Origin: Nocardioides palaemonis
GTDB taxonomy: Bacteria; Actinomycetota; Actinomycetes; Propionibacteriales; Nocardioidaceae
Reading direction: 5' to 3'
NCBI RefSeq assembly: GCF_018275325.1
Contig: NZ_JAGVQR010000001.1
Span: 2,294,001-2,358,000 of the forward strand
Length of the DNA stretch: 64,000 bases
Numbering within the stretch: the stretch's first letter is position 1; every line of letters starts with the position of its first letter. The notes under the pieces were generated by a model that saw nothing but the letters and a program-made list of their open reading frames with translations, did no database searches and had not been told where the DNA came from. A program made the translations under genes and the position numbers. Shown here in pieces: positions 44,860-53,220 of the stretch.

Positions 44860-45801
44860 TCAGGAACGGCGTCGCTCCCTACGCAGGAGGGAGCGCAGAG
44901 TCTCGGCGTTCGCGTAGCCGACCCGTAGCGCGATCTCGGCGGAGGTGAGGTCCGTGGTTGCTGAGAGGTGCCGAGCTCGTTCGATGCGAAGCCGTTGGAC
45001 GAACCCGAGCGGAGTGAGGTTGAGCGCCGCACGGACTCGTCGTTCGAGGGTGCGCCGGCTGGTGCCGAGCGACTGCGCGACGAAGGCGACGTTGAACGGT
45101 TCGTCCAGGCGGGCGCGCACGAAGCGTTCGAACTCGACGACGATCGGGTCCTCGTGCCGGAGATGTTCGTAGGCGACGAAGGCCGCCTGCGACGGACGCT
45201 CGTCGATGATGAGGAGCTTGGCGACATGTTGGGCCAGGTCGGGGCTGATCGATCGCACGAGTGAGAGCGCGAGGTCGATGTGGGCGAACGCGGCGCCGGC
45301 GGTGACGAGGTTCCCGTCGACCACGACCATGGTGTCGAGATCGAGGGCGACGGTCGGATAGCGCTTCAGGAACTCCGGCCCCAGGAACCAGCTGGTCGTC
45401 GCCCTCCGATGATGCATCCGTCCGGTCTCGGCGACAGCGAACACGCCGGTGCACGCCGCGGCGATCCGGGTGGTCGCGTCGTCGATGCGCCCGAGCGAGG
45501 CGATGACCGAACGAGCATCTCGGCTCTGGAGGGCGTCGTGGGTAGCGGCGGCCGTGAGGGTTCCGAGCGCAGGGACGACGACCACGTCGAACTCTGCGGA
45601 CTCCGACAGCGGGTGGTCCACCGACAGGGTCATCGATGCCGTCGTGGTCACTCGCCGTTTCGGTCCGAGGATGGCGAGTTCGATCGGGCCGATCCGCGGG
45701 TCGACATCGCCGCGGGCCCCGTCGGCCACCCGCAGGATGTCGATGACCGACGCGACCGCCGAACCGAAGCAGCCGTCGATCGCGATCAGTCCGATACGCA
45801 T
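44860..45801 (-). CDS. GlxA-like AraC-family transcriptional regulator
   Basis: 313 aa. An N-terminal DJ-1/PfpI-type domain (residues about 1-180; MRIGLIAIDGCFGSAVASVIDIL, RIAAACTGVFAVAETG with the nucleophile-elbow Cys) is followed by a C-terminal AraC double HTH (about 215-310; VAFVAQSLGTSRRTLERRVR, SAEIALRVGYANAETLRSLLRRE). The first matches amidase-like AraC regulators such as GlxA/FtrA. ATG 45801 fits the domain start. It is divergent from the monooxygenase gene across 108 nt, and probably controls it. Codon use is less GC-rich than the flanking backbone. Confidence 0.88.
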   Translation of the reverse strand: MRIGLIAIDGCFGSAVASVIDILRVADGARGDVDPRIGPIELAILGPKRRVTTTASMTLSVDHPLSESAEFDVVVVPALGTLTAAATHDALQSRDARSVIASLGRIDDATTRIAAACTGVFAVAETGRMHHRRATTSWFLGPEFLKRYPTVALDLDTMVVVDGNLVTAGAAFAHIDLALSLVRSISPDLAQHVAKLLIIDERPSQAAFVAYEHLRHEDPIVVEFERFVRARLDEPFNVAFVAQSLGTSRRTLERRVRAALNLTPLGFVQRLRIERARHLSATTDLTSAEIALRVGYANAETLRSLLRRERRRS

Positions 45802-45909
45802 GGCGCGAACGATAGCAATACTGCCGTATACGCCACTTCTCACATGCCCTTGCTCGTCCTACGCTGAACTCGCTTCACCAAGAAACCTCGACACCTGGGA
45901 GAACCCCTC

Positions 45910-46221
45910 ATGTCCACAGCCGCATCACTTCCGTATGCCTTCGTCGCCAAGATCGTCGCGGCCGATGGACAGCACGACGCGCTCGCCGATCTGCTCGCCG
46001 GCGCTGTCGCGCTCGCCAACGAAGAAGTAGGAACGATTGTCTGGTTCGCGGTCAGGACCCACGCCGACACCTTCTGGATCTTCGATGCATTCCCCGACGA
46101 GGCCGCTCGCGACGCCCACGCCAACGGCGCCATCGTCGCAGCCCTGACGGCCAACCAGCACCTCCTCGGCGCAGCACCCGAGATCCTGCCGGCCGACGTC
46201 CTCGCGTCCAAACTCCCGTAG
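45910..46221 (+). CDS. Antibiotic-biosynthesis-monooxygenase-domain protein
   Basis: 103 aa ferredoxin-like ABM fold: YAFVAKIVAADGQHDALADLLAG, then EEVGTIVWFAVRTHADTFWIFDAFPDEAARDAHANG, the usual placement of conserved Trp/Phe and the HANG/H-N loop. Such proteins are cofactor-free quinol or small-molecule oxygenases, or detoxify reactive aldehydes. Divergent partner of the GlxA-like regulator, which suggests inducible stress or catabolic response. Confidence 0.85.
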   Translation: MSTAASLPYAFVAKIVAADGQHDALADLLAGAVALANEEVGTIVWFAVRTHADTFWIFDAFPDEAARDAHANGAIVAALTANQHLLGAAPEILPADVLASKLP

Positions 46222-46478
46222 TCCGCCAACGCACGAGACGATCGCGCCCCGCCGAGCCGTCGCCAGGTCGCGACGCAACGCAACGCTGCGTTGCCGAGCG
46301 GTGCGAGGCCTATCGGCACACGGACAGGATGCCGGCCGCGAGCGCTCAGCCGGCGAGGGGTCCGTCGCCGAGGAGAGCGACGTCGGTATCGGGCAGAGCC
46401 GTGTTCACGGTCGACCTCGGAGATGTGCGCAAGCCACGCTCGGGCGCTACGGGTTCTCGGCAGATTCTTCCCACGCAG

Positions 46479-46790
46479 ATGGTTGAACCGTGGCACCGCC
46501 ACGAGGACCTAGCCTTCGCGGTACAGACCCGGCACAGCAAGTACTCGGACGACAGGACAGGCTCGACCTGCGAGACCTGCGGCCGCTGGAAGTGGCTACC
46601 GATCAGCGAGGGTGATGCACCGATTGTGGCCAGCGCTGTGGTCGCGGAGTCGGATCTGACTGCCTCACCGGAGACCTTCGGGGACAGCTTGAAGTCGTTC
46701 CGGCACCTGCTCGTCAGGCGACCGCTCGGGGAAACGCTCGTGGCGGCCAGCCCACGCAACTGGCACCTGGTCGAGGTTCAGATCGCCTAG
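46479..46790 (+). CDS. Unknown protein with a CxxC motif
   Basis: 103 aa: MVEPWHRHEDLAFAVQTRHS, then TCETCGRWKWLPISEGD, then a helical C-terminal half (DSLKSFRHLLVRRPLGETLVA). The CxxC could bind zinc but a second pair is missing. The frame is open further upstream to 46329; ATG 46479 is chosen because upstream residues look non-coding. Composition is the least GC-rich of the window's genes. Confidence 0.5.
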   Translation: MVEPWHRHEDLAFAVQTRHSKYSDDRTGSTCETCGRWKWLPISEGDAPIVASAVVAESDLTASPETFGDSLKSFRHLLVRRPLGETLVAASPRNWHLVEVQIA

Positions 46791-47058
46791 TGCCGACGCC
46801 GATCGGGTCTTCACGCCGCGACCGCTCATCGACATGAGCGAGCGCTTGATGTGGGGACTTCGACTGACGGCACCGCCCCTGGACTAGGTACTCTCCCGCG
46901 ACCAACGGAATGTCGCCGATCGTCCGGGCCGCACACCTTCGAAATGGGTGAACCCGACCGCGGCACCTTCTGCCCATTGCCAACGCTGTGCGGCCCACGT
47001 GCGGCCCAGGCGGCGCGAGATGCACTGTTTGCGCAGGTCAGAACCGGTCCCGTGTCAG

Positions 47059-47073
47059 TACTACGACATCTGA
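47059..47073 (+). repeat. Right direct repeat (candidate attR)
   Basis: Exact copy of the glnA end TACTACGACATCTGA, preceded in frame by unrelated codons. It is a displaced gene end and not part of any intact gene. Confidence 0.65.
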
Positions 47074-47125
47074 GCCACGCTCAGCGCCGACCCGCGGGTT
47101 CGCCCACGGTCGGCGTCTGACCTGC

Positions 47126-47167
47126 GAGAACGTCCCACGACACCTCCGGGTGTCGTGGGACGTTCTC
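47126..47167 (+). terminator. Very strong hairpin, probably the displaced native glnA terminator
   Basis: A perfect 19-bp stem (GAGAACGTCCCACGACACC and complement) with a TCCG loop, 53 nt after the right direct repeat. At the same distance behind glnA itself only an imperfect hairpin with the same GAGAACGTC beginning is found. Confidence 0.8.
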
Positions 47168-47237
47168 CGTTGTCGTGTGGCATCAGGCGTCGGGCGCTGG
47201 GCCCTCCTCTCGCCCAGGACATGTGAGGATGCCGCCC

Positions 47238-48422
47238 GTGACCCACCGACTCGACGCGGGCTTCCTCCGCCTCTGGATCGGGACCACCGCCTCGGGAGTC
47301 GCCACCTGGTCGATGCCGTTCGTCCTCGGCCTCGCTCTCGTCGACTCCACCATCGGGGCCCCGGAGCTCGGGTGGCTCCTCGCCGGCCGTACGGTCGGCT
47401 TCCTCGCCGTCATGCCGTTCGCCGGGGTCGTGGCCGACCGGCAGCCGCGACGCAGGGTCGTCGTCGCCTCCGCGCTCCTCGCCTCGACGGCGTCGATCAT
47501 CCTGGCGCTCGGCCTGACCACGTCGATCGGCCTTGGCCTCGTCGGAGCCGTGCTGGTCGGGGTCGGCCAGGGAGCGTGCCGGCCCGCCCTCCAGTCGCTC
47601 GTGCCGGAGATCGTGCCGCCCGAACGGCGCCAGTCGGCCAACGCGGCCATCAGCATCGCCGTCCGGGTGAGCGTGCTCGCGGGGCCGGCGATCACCGGTG
47701 TCGCCGCCACGGTCCTCGAACCTCCCGGCCTGCTCCTGGGCACAGCCGCGCTGTGGGTCACGACCGCCCTCGTCACTCCCCCGGGAGCCACGCCGTCCCG
47801 GACGCAGAAGGTGCGCGTCGGGTTCCTCGTCGACTTCGGCGACGGCCTGCGGGAGGCCCGGCGCCACCCGTGGTTCGTCGGCGGTCTCGGCGCCCTCGCG
47901 ACCGTGATCCTCACCGGCTACTCCGTCACGGCGGTCGCGGTGCCGATCGTGGCGCGCGACTCCGGCGCCGGGGTCGCGCTGGTCGCCGCCGCTGCGACGG
48001 CGTACGCAGGCGGCGCCCTCGCCGGTGCGCTCCTGGTCGCCCGCTGGCGTCCGTACGCACAGGGGTGGGTGGCGCTCGGCGGGTTGGCGGCCTACGCCCT
48101 GGCGCCGTTGACGATGGCATTCGGACTCGGCTCCGCGTGGATCGTCGCCGCCTACGTGGCGTGCGGGATCGGGATCGAGGTGTTCAACGTGCCCTGGTTC
48201 ACGGCCACGCAGCGCGAGGTCGACCCGGCGAAGCTGTCACGCGTCTCGTCCCTGGACTTCCTCGTCTCCTACGGCCTGGCCCCCGTGGGCCTGGCCCTGA
48301 TCGCGCCGGCGATCGACGCCTTCGGGCTGCGGCCCGTGCTTCTCGCCGCGGCGACGGCGTGCCTGCTGGCCCCCGGGGCTGCGGCGCTCGTCCCGTCGAG
48401 CCGCCGGTTCGCCCGATCGTGA
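47238..48422 (+). CDS. MFS transporter
   Basis: 394 aa with about 12 hydrophobic segments and the MFS loop motif [16 protein letters not shown] between helices 2 and 3 (about residues 60-75). It resembles the enterobactin-exporter/drug-efflux (MFS_3) branch: [45 protein letters not shown]. Substrate unknown. GTG 47238 has GTGAGGAT upstream; ATG 47229 is too close to it. Confidence 0.88.
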   Translation: MTHRLDAGFLRLWIGTTASGVATWSMPFVLGLALVDSTIGAPELGWLLAGRTVGFLAVMPFAGVVADRQPRRRVVVASALLASTASIILALGLTTSIGLGLVGAVLVGVGQGACRPALQSLVPEIVPPERRQSANAAISIAVRVSVLAGPAITGVAATVLEPPGLLLGTAALWVTTALVTPPGATPSRTQKVRVGFLVDFGDGLREARRHPWFVGGLGALATVILTGYSVTAVAVPIVARDSGAGVALVAAAATAYAGGALAGALLVARWRPYAQGWVALGGLAAYALAPLTMAFGLGSAWIVAAYVACGIGIEVFNVPWFTATQREVDPAKLSRVSSLDFLVSYGLAPVGLALIAPAIDAFGLRPVLLAAATACLLAPGAAALVPSSRRFARS

Positions 48423-48520
48423 GCACGCGGTCCCTCGGGTCCGACTGTGGAGCGACCACGTGCCCGGACTGTCGAGACACCCGAGCGTCGAGTACGACAC
48501 CGGGCGGACCTCCACCCTTG

Positions 48521-48537
48521 TTGCCACTAAATTGCAA
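48521..48537 (+). promoter_or_regulatory. Nur-like nickel-responsive operator upstream of sodF
   Basis: TTGCCA-N5-TTGCAA differs at one base from the Nur box (TTGCAA-N5-TTGCAA) described upstream of Streptomyces sodF. It is embedded in a larger inverted repeat, TTGTTGC-N9-GCAACAA (48518-48540). The ATG is 18 nt beyond the box, so binding would block the promoter or transcription start. Confidence 0.65.
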
Positions 48538-48555
48538 CAACGACACACTTGCACC

Positions 48556-49176
48556 ATGGCTGACTACTCGCTGCCCGACCTCCCCTACGACTACGCCGCC
48601 CTCGAGCCCTACATCTCGGGCGAGATCATGGAGCTGCACCACGACAAGCACCACAGCACCTACGTCAAGGGCATCAACACCGCCGTCGAGCAGCTCGCGG
48701 AGGCCCGCGAGGCGGAGTCGTTCGGGTCGCTGTCCACGCTGGAGAAGAACCTCGCGTTCCACCTCGGCGGCCACGTCAACCACTCGGTCTTCTGGCCCAA
48801 CATGTCCCCCGACGGCGGCGACAAGCCGACCGGCGAGCTGGCTCAGGTCCTCGAGGAGTACTTCGGCGGCTTCGACCGCTTCCGGGCCCACTTCGAGGCC
48901 AACGCGATGTCGGTGCAGGGCTCGGGGTGGTCGGTGCTGACGTGGGACATGGTCGCCCAGCGGCCGTTCATCATCCAGCACTTCGACCACCAGGGGAACG
49001 TGCCGATCTGCATGGTGCCGCTGCTGATGCTCGACATGTGGGAGCACGCGTACTACCTGCAGTACCGCAACGACAAGGCGACCTTCGTCAAGCAGTGGTG
49101 GAACATCGTCAACTGGGCCGACGTGCAGTCCCGCTTCGAGCGGGCCCGCACGCAGACCCCCGGCCTGATCCTGTGA
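48556..49176 (+). CDS. sodF: Fe/Mn-family superoxide dismutase
   Basis: 206 aa. Metal ligands: His in [15 protein letters not shown], His in [11 protein letters not shown], Asp and His in [12 protein letters not shown]. Detoxifies superoxide in the cytoplasm. Metal choice cannot be read with certainty; regulation by a Nur-like box would favour an Fe enzyme that is switched off when nickel is available for a Ni-SOD, as in Streptomyces. Its stop overlaps the next gene's GTG. Confidence 0.94.
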   Translation: MADYSLPDLPYDYAALEPYISGEIMELHHDKHHSTYVKGINTAVEQLAEAREAESFGSLSTLEKNLAFHLGGHVNHSVFWPNMSPDGGDKPTGELAQVLEEYFGGFDRFRAHFEANAMSVQGSGWSVLTWDMVAQRPFIIQHFDHQGNVPICMVPLLMLDMWEHAYYLQYRNDKATFVKQWWNIVNWADVQSRFERARTQTPGLIL

Positions 49177-49436
49177 CCGACGACGAGCGCCGCGAGGCCC
49201 TGTCGCCGGTCGTCTCGGCGGCGCAGCGTGTCGCCGGCGTCGTGGCCGCGCGCGCCCGCGGCGACCGCGACGGGGCGCGGGCCCTGATGGGCACGTTCGC
49301 CGACGAGGCCGAGCTCGCGAGCGGGGCGTTGCTGGTCGCCGAGCTGAGCCTCGGACTCCTGCACCGCGAGACCGGTGAGTCCCTCGAGGACTGCGTGCGC
49401 GACCTGTGCCTCGAGATGGAGTCGGCGCTGCGGTGA
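49173..49436 (+). CDS. Small protein between sodF and tsaD, unknown function
   Basis: 87 aa, mainly helical ([56 protein letters not shown]). The GTG at 49173 overlaps the sodF stop and its own stop overlaps the tsaD GTG, so the three genes are translationally coupled. No family recognised. Confidence 0.75.
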   Translation: MTDDERREALSPVVSAAQRVAGVVAARARGDRDGARALMGTFADEAELASGALLVAELSLGLLHRETGESLEDCVRDLCLEMESALR

Positions 49437-50470
49437 CCCTCGTCCTCGGCATCGAGACGTCGTGCGACGAGACCGGCATTGGACTGGTCGCCGACGGTCA
49501 CCTCGTCGGCCAGGCGCTCGCCTCGAGCATGGACGAGCACGCCGTGTTCGGCGGCGTGGTGCCCGAGGTGGCTGCGCGCGCCCACCTCGAGTCCCTCGGG
49601 CCCGTCCTGCGCGCCGCCCTCGACGACGCCCGGGTCGACCTGGGCGACGTAGGTGCGGTCGCCGTCACCGCGGGTCCGGGCCTCGCGAGCTCCCTGCACG
49701 TTGGCGTCGCGGCTGCCAAGGCGCTCGGGGTGTCCTTGAGCGTCCCCGTCCACGCCGTGCACCACCTCGCCGGGCATGTCGCCGCCGACACGCTCGTGCA
49801 CGGAGCGCTCCCGGACCCGTGCGTGGTGCTGGTCGTCTCCGGCGGGCACACCTCCCTGCTCCTGGTGCGCGACCTCGCGCTCGACGAGGTCGTCCACCTC
49901 GGCGACACCCTCGACGACGCCGCCGGAGAAGCATTCGACAAGGTCGCCCGCATCCTGGGCCTCGGCTACCCGGGAGGCCCGGCGATCGCCCGAGCCGCCG
50001 TCGACGGCGACCCTGCGCGGATCGCCCTCCCCCGCGCCCTGGCCGACGAGCGCGGCGAGCGCCGCCACTCCTTCTCGTTCTCCGGGCTCAAGACCGCGAC
50101 CGCGAGGTACGTCGAGCGCGTCCGGGCCGACGGTCGCCAGCCCGAGGTCGCCGACCTCGCCGCGTCGTTCCAGGAGGCCGTGGTCGACGTCCTCACCGCC
50201 AAGGCCGTCGCCGCGTGCCGCGAGCACCGGGTCGACACGCTCGTCATCGTCGGCGGCGTCGCCGCCAACCGTCGCCTGACCGCGCTCGCACGCGAGCGCT
50301 GCGACGCTGCCGGGATCTCGCTCCGCGTGCCTCCGCCGGCCCTCTGCACCGACAACGGCGCCATGATCGCCGCCGTGGGCGACCTGCTCGTCCGCGCCGA
50401 CGTCGCTCCTTCGGGCCTCGACTTCGCCGCCGACCCGTCCGCCGTGCTGCGCCACAGCCTGATCCGGTGA
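49433..50470 (+). CDS. tsaD: tRNA threonylcarbamoyladenosine transferase
   Basis: 345 aa Kae1/Qri7-type protein that attaches threonylcarbamoyl to A37 of ANN-decoding tRNAs. [15 protein letters not shown] at the N-terminus, the iron-binding HHLAGHV (about residues 108-114), [10 protein letters not shown] and the C-terminal [12 protein letters not shown] are complete. tsaB and tsaE are not in the window. The GTG start is fixed by overlap with the upstream gene. Confidence 0.96.
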   Translation: MTLVLGIETSCDETGIGLVADGHLVGQALASSMDEHAVFGGVVPEVAARAHLESLGPVLRAALDDARVDLGDVGAVAVTAGPGLASSLHVGVAAAKALGVSLSVPVHAVHHLAGHVAADTLVHGALPDPCVVLVVSGGHTSLLLVRDLALDEVVHLGDTLDDAAGEAFDKVARILGLGYPGGPAIARAAVDGDPARIALPRALADERGERRHSFSFSGLKTATARYVERVRADGRQPEVADLAASFQEAVVDVLTAKAVAACREHRVDTLVIVGGVAANRRLTALARERCDAAGISLRVPPPALCTDNGAMIAAVGDLLVRADVAPSGLDFAADPSAVLRHSLIR

Positions 50471-50560
50471 CCGGCCTCTCCGGAGTCCCCTGGTGCGGGG
50501 CGGTGGGTTCCGGTCGACGCTGGCCTGCTGCCCGAGTCCTTCGGAAGCTTCCCTCGTTGC

Positions 50561-51196
50561 CTAGCCGGAATCGCGCTCCCGCCACCAGTGGATGCCGGCC
50601 GGGATCACGGTCAGGAGGAGCAGGCCGAGGATCAGGTAGTCGACGTGGTGAGCCAGGAACGGGAACCGGTCGCCGACGAAGTAGCCGGTGAGCAGGATGC
50701 TCAGCACCCACAGCAGCGCGCCGACCAGGCTCCAGACGAAGAAGCGTGGCCGCTTCATCTTCGACGCGCCGGCCACCACGGTGATGTAGGTGCGCACGAC
50801 CGGGACGAACCGGCCGATCACCAGCGCCTTGCGGCCGTGCCGGTCGAAGAACCTCTCGGTCCGGTCGAAGTAGTCGCGCTTGAGGATCTTGCCGTCATGC
50901 TCGTAGATCACCGGACCGAGCCTGTTGCCGATCTCGAAGCCGATCACGTTCCCGAGGAACGCCGATCCGACCAGGAGTGCGGACGACGCGGCCAGGTCGA
51001 CGAGCGGGGCGCCGGGGAGGATCGTCAGCTTCTCGCCCGCCAGGAACAGGCCGATCGCGACGATCAGCGTGTCGCCCGGCAGGAACGGGAAGAACAGCCC
51101 GCACTCGACCACGAGGATCGCGCAGCTGACCCAGAAGAAGCCGGCGCCGAACTGCGAGAGCATCCACTCGGGGTCGAGCCAGCTGATACCGAACAT
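50561..51196 (-). CDS. DedA-family membrane protein
   Basis: 211 aa with the full family plan: the acidic E and LPGD motif in VVECGLFFPFLPGDTLIVAIG, the arginine-bearing GRFVPVVRTYITVVAGASKMKR, and several helices. DedA proteins act as undecaprenyl-phosphate/phospholipid flippase-like transporters. ATG 51196 fits the family; the longer frame upstream is a shadow. Confidence 0.92.
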   Translation of the reverse strand: MFGISWLDPEWMLSQFGAGFFWVSCAILVVECGLFFPFLPGDTLIVAIGLFLAGEKLTILPGAPLVDLAASSALLVGSAFLGNVIGFEIGNRLGPVIYEHDGKILKRDYFDRTERFFDRHGRKALVIGRFVPVVRTYITVVAGASKMKRPRFFVWSLVGALLWVLSILLTGYFVGDRFPFLAHHVDYLILGLLLLTVIPAGIHWWRERDSG

Positions 51197-51290
51197 GTGA
51201 GCGGACGCTAGCGACCCGACGCCTCGGTCGGCACCACCCGTTCGAGCGCAGCGGCTGTGGTGGTGCTCCAGCACCTGCGGCGCAGACTCG

Positions 51291-51899
51291 TCAGAGGCGC
51301 TCGCCGGCCTCCACGCGGGCCGCGATGGTGTTGCCCGCGGGCGCGAGCGGGCAGCGCCACCTGTCGTCGTAGCGACAGGACGGGTGGTAGGCGAAGTTGA
51401 GGTCGACGACCAGGTGCCGGTCGTCGCCGCCGAGCCACGCGCCCTTGGCGGAGTCGAGGAGGTAGCGACCCGCGCCGTAGCTGCCGTCGCCGGCCGTGCC
51501 GTCGCGCATCGGGACGAAGATCCCACCGCCGTACTGGTGCAGCCACCACACGTCGAGGCTGCCGCCGACCGGCTCGGGCAGGCGGACCAGGCCGATCCGG
51601 TGCAGCGTGACCGACCCGTCGGAGCCGCCGTCGACCTCGCGCTCGTCGGCGGCAGCCGGCTCGATCTCGAGCGTGAAGCGCAGCGTCGGGTCGTACGCCC
51701 AGTAGTCCACGCCCCGCTGCCTCAGCTCGGGGACTCCCGCGGTCGGGCTCTGGGGATGGGTGGCGAAGAGGTCCGCGCGCCCTTCACGCCACAGACGGTG
51801 TCCCTCGGCGGGGTCGTCCTCGGCCCGCACCGCCTCGTAGAGGGAGGAGACGCGGGCGCGCCAGTCGGCGAGGGTCAGGGCGGACGAGAGGGTGGGCAC
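51291..51899 (-). CDS. DUF1684 protein
   Basis: 202 aa. Family core: FATHPQSPT, LWWLHQYGGG-like segment (DVWWLHQYGGGIFVPMRDGT), GRYLLDSAKGA, then DLNFAYHPSCRYDDRWRCPLAPAGN. The conserved C-terminal FAYHPSC-(W)-CP pattern is diagnostic. Function unknown. GTG start at 51899. Confidence 0.9.
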   Translation of the reverse strand: MPTLSSALTLADWRARVSSLYEAVRAEDDPAEGHRLWREGRADLFATHPQSPTAGVPELRQRGVDYWAYDPTLRFTLEIEPAAADEREVDGGSDGSVTLHRIGLVRLPEPVGGSLDVWWLHQYGGGIFVPMRDGTAGDGSYGAGRYLLDSAKGAWLGGDDRHLVVDLNFAYHPSCRYDDRWRCPLAPAGNTIAARVEAGERL

Positions 51900-51991
51900 C
51901 CGGTCACTGTCGCACGCGCCGGGCCGCGAGAGGTCGGGCGAGGTGGAAGCGGGCGGCTGACGCTGCCGTGCGATCGGGCCATACTGCCCCC

Positions 51992-52345
51992 ATGCCGAAG
52001 TTCGCGTCGGTCGACGACTACCTCGCCTCGCTCCCCCCGGAGCAGCGAGCCGTGATGGAGGAGATCGAACGCCGGGTGCTGCGGGTGGCGCCCGGAGCGG
52101 AGCGCGTGATCCGCTACGACATGCCGACCTGGCAGCTCGACGGCGTGTCCCTCGTGCACGCGGCGGCGTGGAAGCACCACGTCTCGCTCTACCCGGTGCC
52201 GCCGTCCGGCGACCCCGAGCTGGACGCCGAGCTGGAGCCCTACGCCGGGGCGAAGGGCACGCTCAAGCTGCCGTACGGCGAGGTCGACCACGCACTGGTC
52301 GAGCGGGTGGTGCGCCGGCTGCTGGAGACCCGCGCGTCGGGCTGA
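51992..52345 (+). CDS. DUF1801-family protein
   Basis: 117 aa: VDDYLASLPPEQRAVMEEIERRVLRVAPGAERVIRYDMPTW, then WKHHVSLYPVPP and KLPYGEVDHALVERVVRRLLE. This matches the YdhG/DUF1801 group, some members of which are called iron chaperones. ATG at 51992. Stand-alone gene, divergent from DUF1684. Confidence 0.88.
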   Translation: MPKFASVDDYLASLPPEQRAVMEEIERRVLRVAPGAERVIRYDMPTWQLDGVSLVHAAAWKHHVSLYPVPPSGDPELDAELEPYAGAKGTLKLPYGEVDHALVERVVRRLLETRASG

Positions 52346-52374
52346 CGGCCCTCGTCCCGGGCTCCGACGGCCCG

Positions 52375-52617
52375 TCAGTCGACCACGGTCAGGGCGCGTC
52401 CGCCCTCACCGGGTCCGGGGTCGGCGAGGGCGCGTGCGACCGACGCCAGTGCCCGCGATCGCGCGAGCTCGGCCAGCACGACGAGGTCGACGAGGAGCGG
52501 CTCGTCCGAGGGACGGTCCAGCGCGGCGTGGACCACGCTGCGGTTGGTGCCGTGCGGGTCGAGCACGACGGCGACGTGGACCCGGCGCACGGGCGGCGCA
52601 GAGCGGGTGGGGGTCAT
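52375..52617 (-). CDS. Small protein coupled to the second DedA gene
   Basis: 80 aa starting MTPTRSAPPVRRVHVAVVLDPHG. The ATG overlaps the upstream dedA-like stop (ATGA), evidence that the frame is real. The middle (EPLLVDLVVLAELARSRALASVARALAD) is helical. No family recognised. Confidence 0.55.
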   Translation of the reverse strand: MTPTRSAPPVRRVHVAVVLDPHGTNRSVVHAALDRPSDEPLLVDLVVLAELARSRALASVARALADPGPGEGGRALTVVD

Positions 52618-53156
52618 GACGCCACCTTCTCCCGGGGGTGGGCTGGACGGGGTGGGTCGAGGGGCGCACGGCGGCTCGCGCGACGACGTACGAGGTGCAC
52701 GACCCCGGTCCCGACCACCGAGGCTGCGACGAGGCCCAGCGCGAAGAGCTCCACGTGCGCCGCGACGAGCGGCACCCCTCCGAGGTAGTAGCCGACGACC
52801 AGGAAGCCCGCCGTCCAGCCCGCGGCACCGACGACGTTGAAGACCGTGAACCGGCGGCGCGGCATGCGGGCGACCCCGGCCACCACCGGCGTGAAGGCGC
52901 GGACGACCGGCACGAACCGGGCGAGCACGACGGCCTTCGGCCCGTGCCGGTCGAAGAAGGCGGCGGCCGCGTCCACGCGCTCGCGCGAGAACCACCGCGA
53001 GTCGTCGCGCGTGAACACCGTCGGCCCTAGTCGCCGTCCGAGGAGGAAGCCCACCTGGTCGCCGGCGACCGCTGCCAGGAGGAGCCCGGCCTGCCAGCCG
53101 CAGGACCACCGGGCCTCGTCCATGCGCGGCGACGGATCTTCCAGAACGGCAGTCAA
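52614..53156 (-). CDS. DedA-family protein lacking the N-terminal segment
   Basis: 180 aa. The middle and C-terminal parts of DedA are normal: GDQVGFLLGRRLGPTVF, FFDRHGPKAVVLARFVPVVRAFTPVVAGVARMPRR, VVGYYLGGVPLV. The first 50-60 residues that carry the E/PxPGE half are missing; the upstream DNA is the promoter region of the RTX-like gene. It may be truncated and non-functional, or start further back with a divergent N-terminus that I cannot detect. Confidence 0.75.
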   Translation of the reverse strand: MTAVLEDPSPRMDEARWSCGWQAGLLLAAVAGDQVGFLLGRRLGPTVFTRDDSRWFSRERVDAAAAFFDRHGPKAVVLARFVPVVRAFTPVVAGVARMPRRRFTVFNVVGAAGWTAGFLVVGYYLGGVPLVAAHVELFALGLVAASVVGTGVVHLVRRRASRRAPLDPPRPAHPREKVAS

Positions 53157-53171
53157 GAACCCGTCACGTCA

Positions 53172-53187
53172 GTAACAATATTGCTAC
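53172..53187. promoter_or_regulatory. AT-rich palindrome between dedA-like and RTX-like genes
   Basis: GTAACAATATTGCTAC: outer GTA/TAC and inner CAATATTG are perfect, with one mismatched pair. It is 33 nt before the RTX-like ATG and 15 nt from the divergent start. Likely operator or promoter core. Confidence 0.5.
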
Positions 53188-53220
53188 AAGACTTCCTCAC
53201 GACTTCCTGGAGACTGCCCC

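Larger units (their letters stand above)
43582..47073. mobile_element. Putative decayed integrative island at the glnA 3' end
   Basis: The 3.5-kb segment is bounded by exact 15-nt copies of the glnA 3' end. It has visibly lower GC and poorer coding structure than its surroundings. It contains an AraC-type regulator, a small monooxygenase and an unknown gene, plus non-coding sequence. A second shared block (CGGCGTCTGA-N-CTGCGAGAACGTC) lies 38 or 37 nt beyond each 15-nt copy, at 43635 and 47111, so the duplicated region spans about 62 nt. No integrase is recognisable, so mobility has been lost or the integrase was elsewhere. The island call is inference. Confidence 0.55.
46791..47237. other. 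Non-coding stretch across the island's right end
   Basis: 447 nt with no convincing gene. It contains a short direct duplication (TGCGGCCCA, near 47000-47018), the right direct repeat, and the 19-bp hairpin described separately. The final 60 nt should hold the MFS promoter. Confidence 0.6.

Noticed and set aside
46851..47120. Plus-strand 89-codon frame across the right direct repeat
   Set aside because: No ribosome site or motif, and it reads through the displaced glnA end in the wrong frame.
47075..47125. tRNA-like GGGTTCGCCC element as island target
   Set aside because: No cloverleaf can be formed around it. The duplicated sequence is the end of glnA, not a tRNA.
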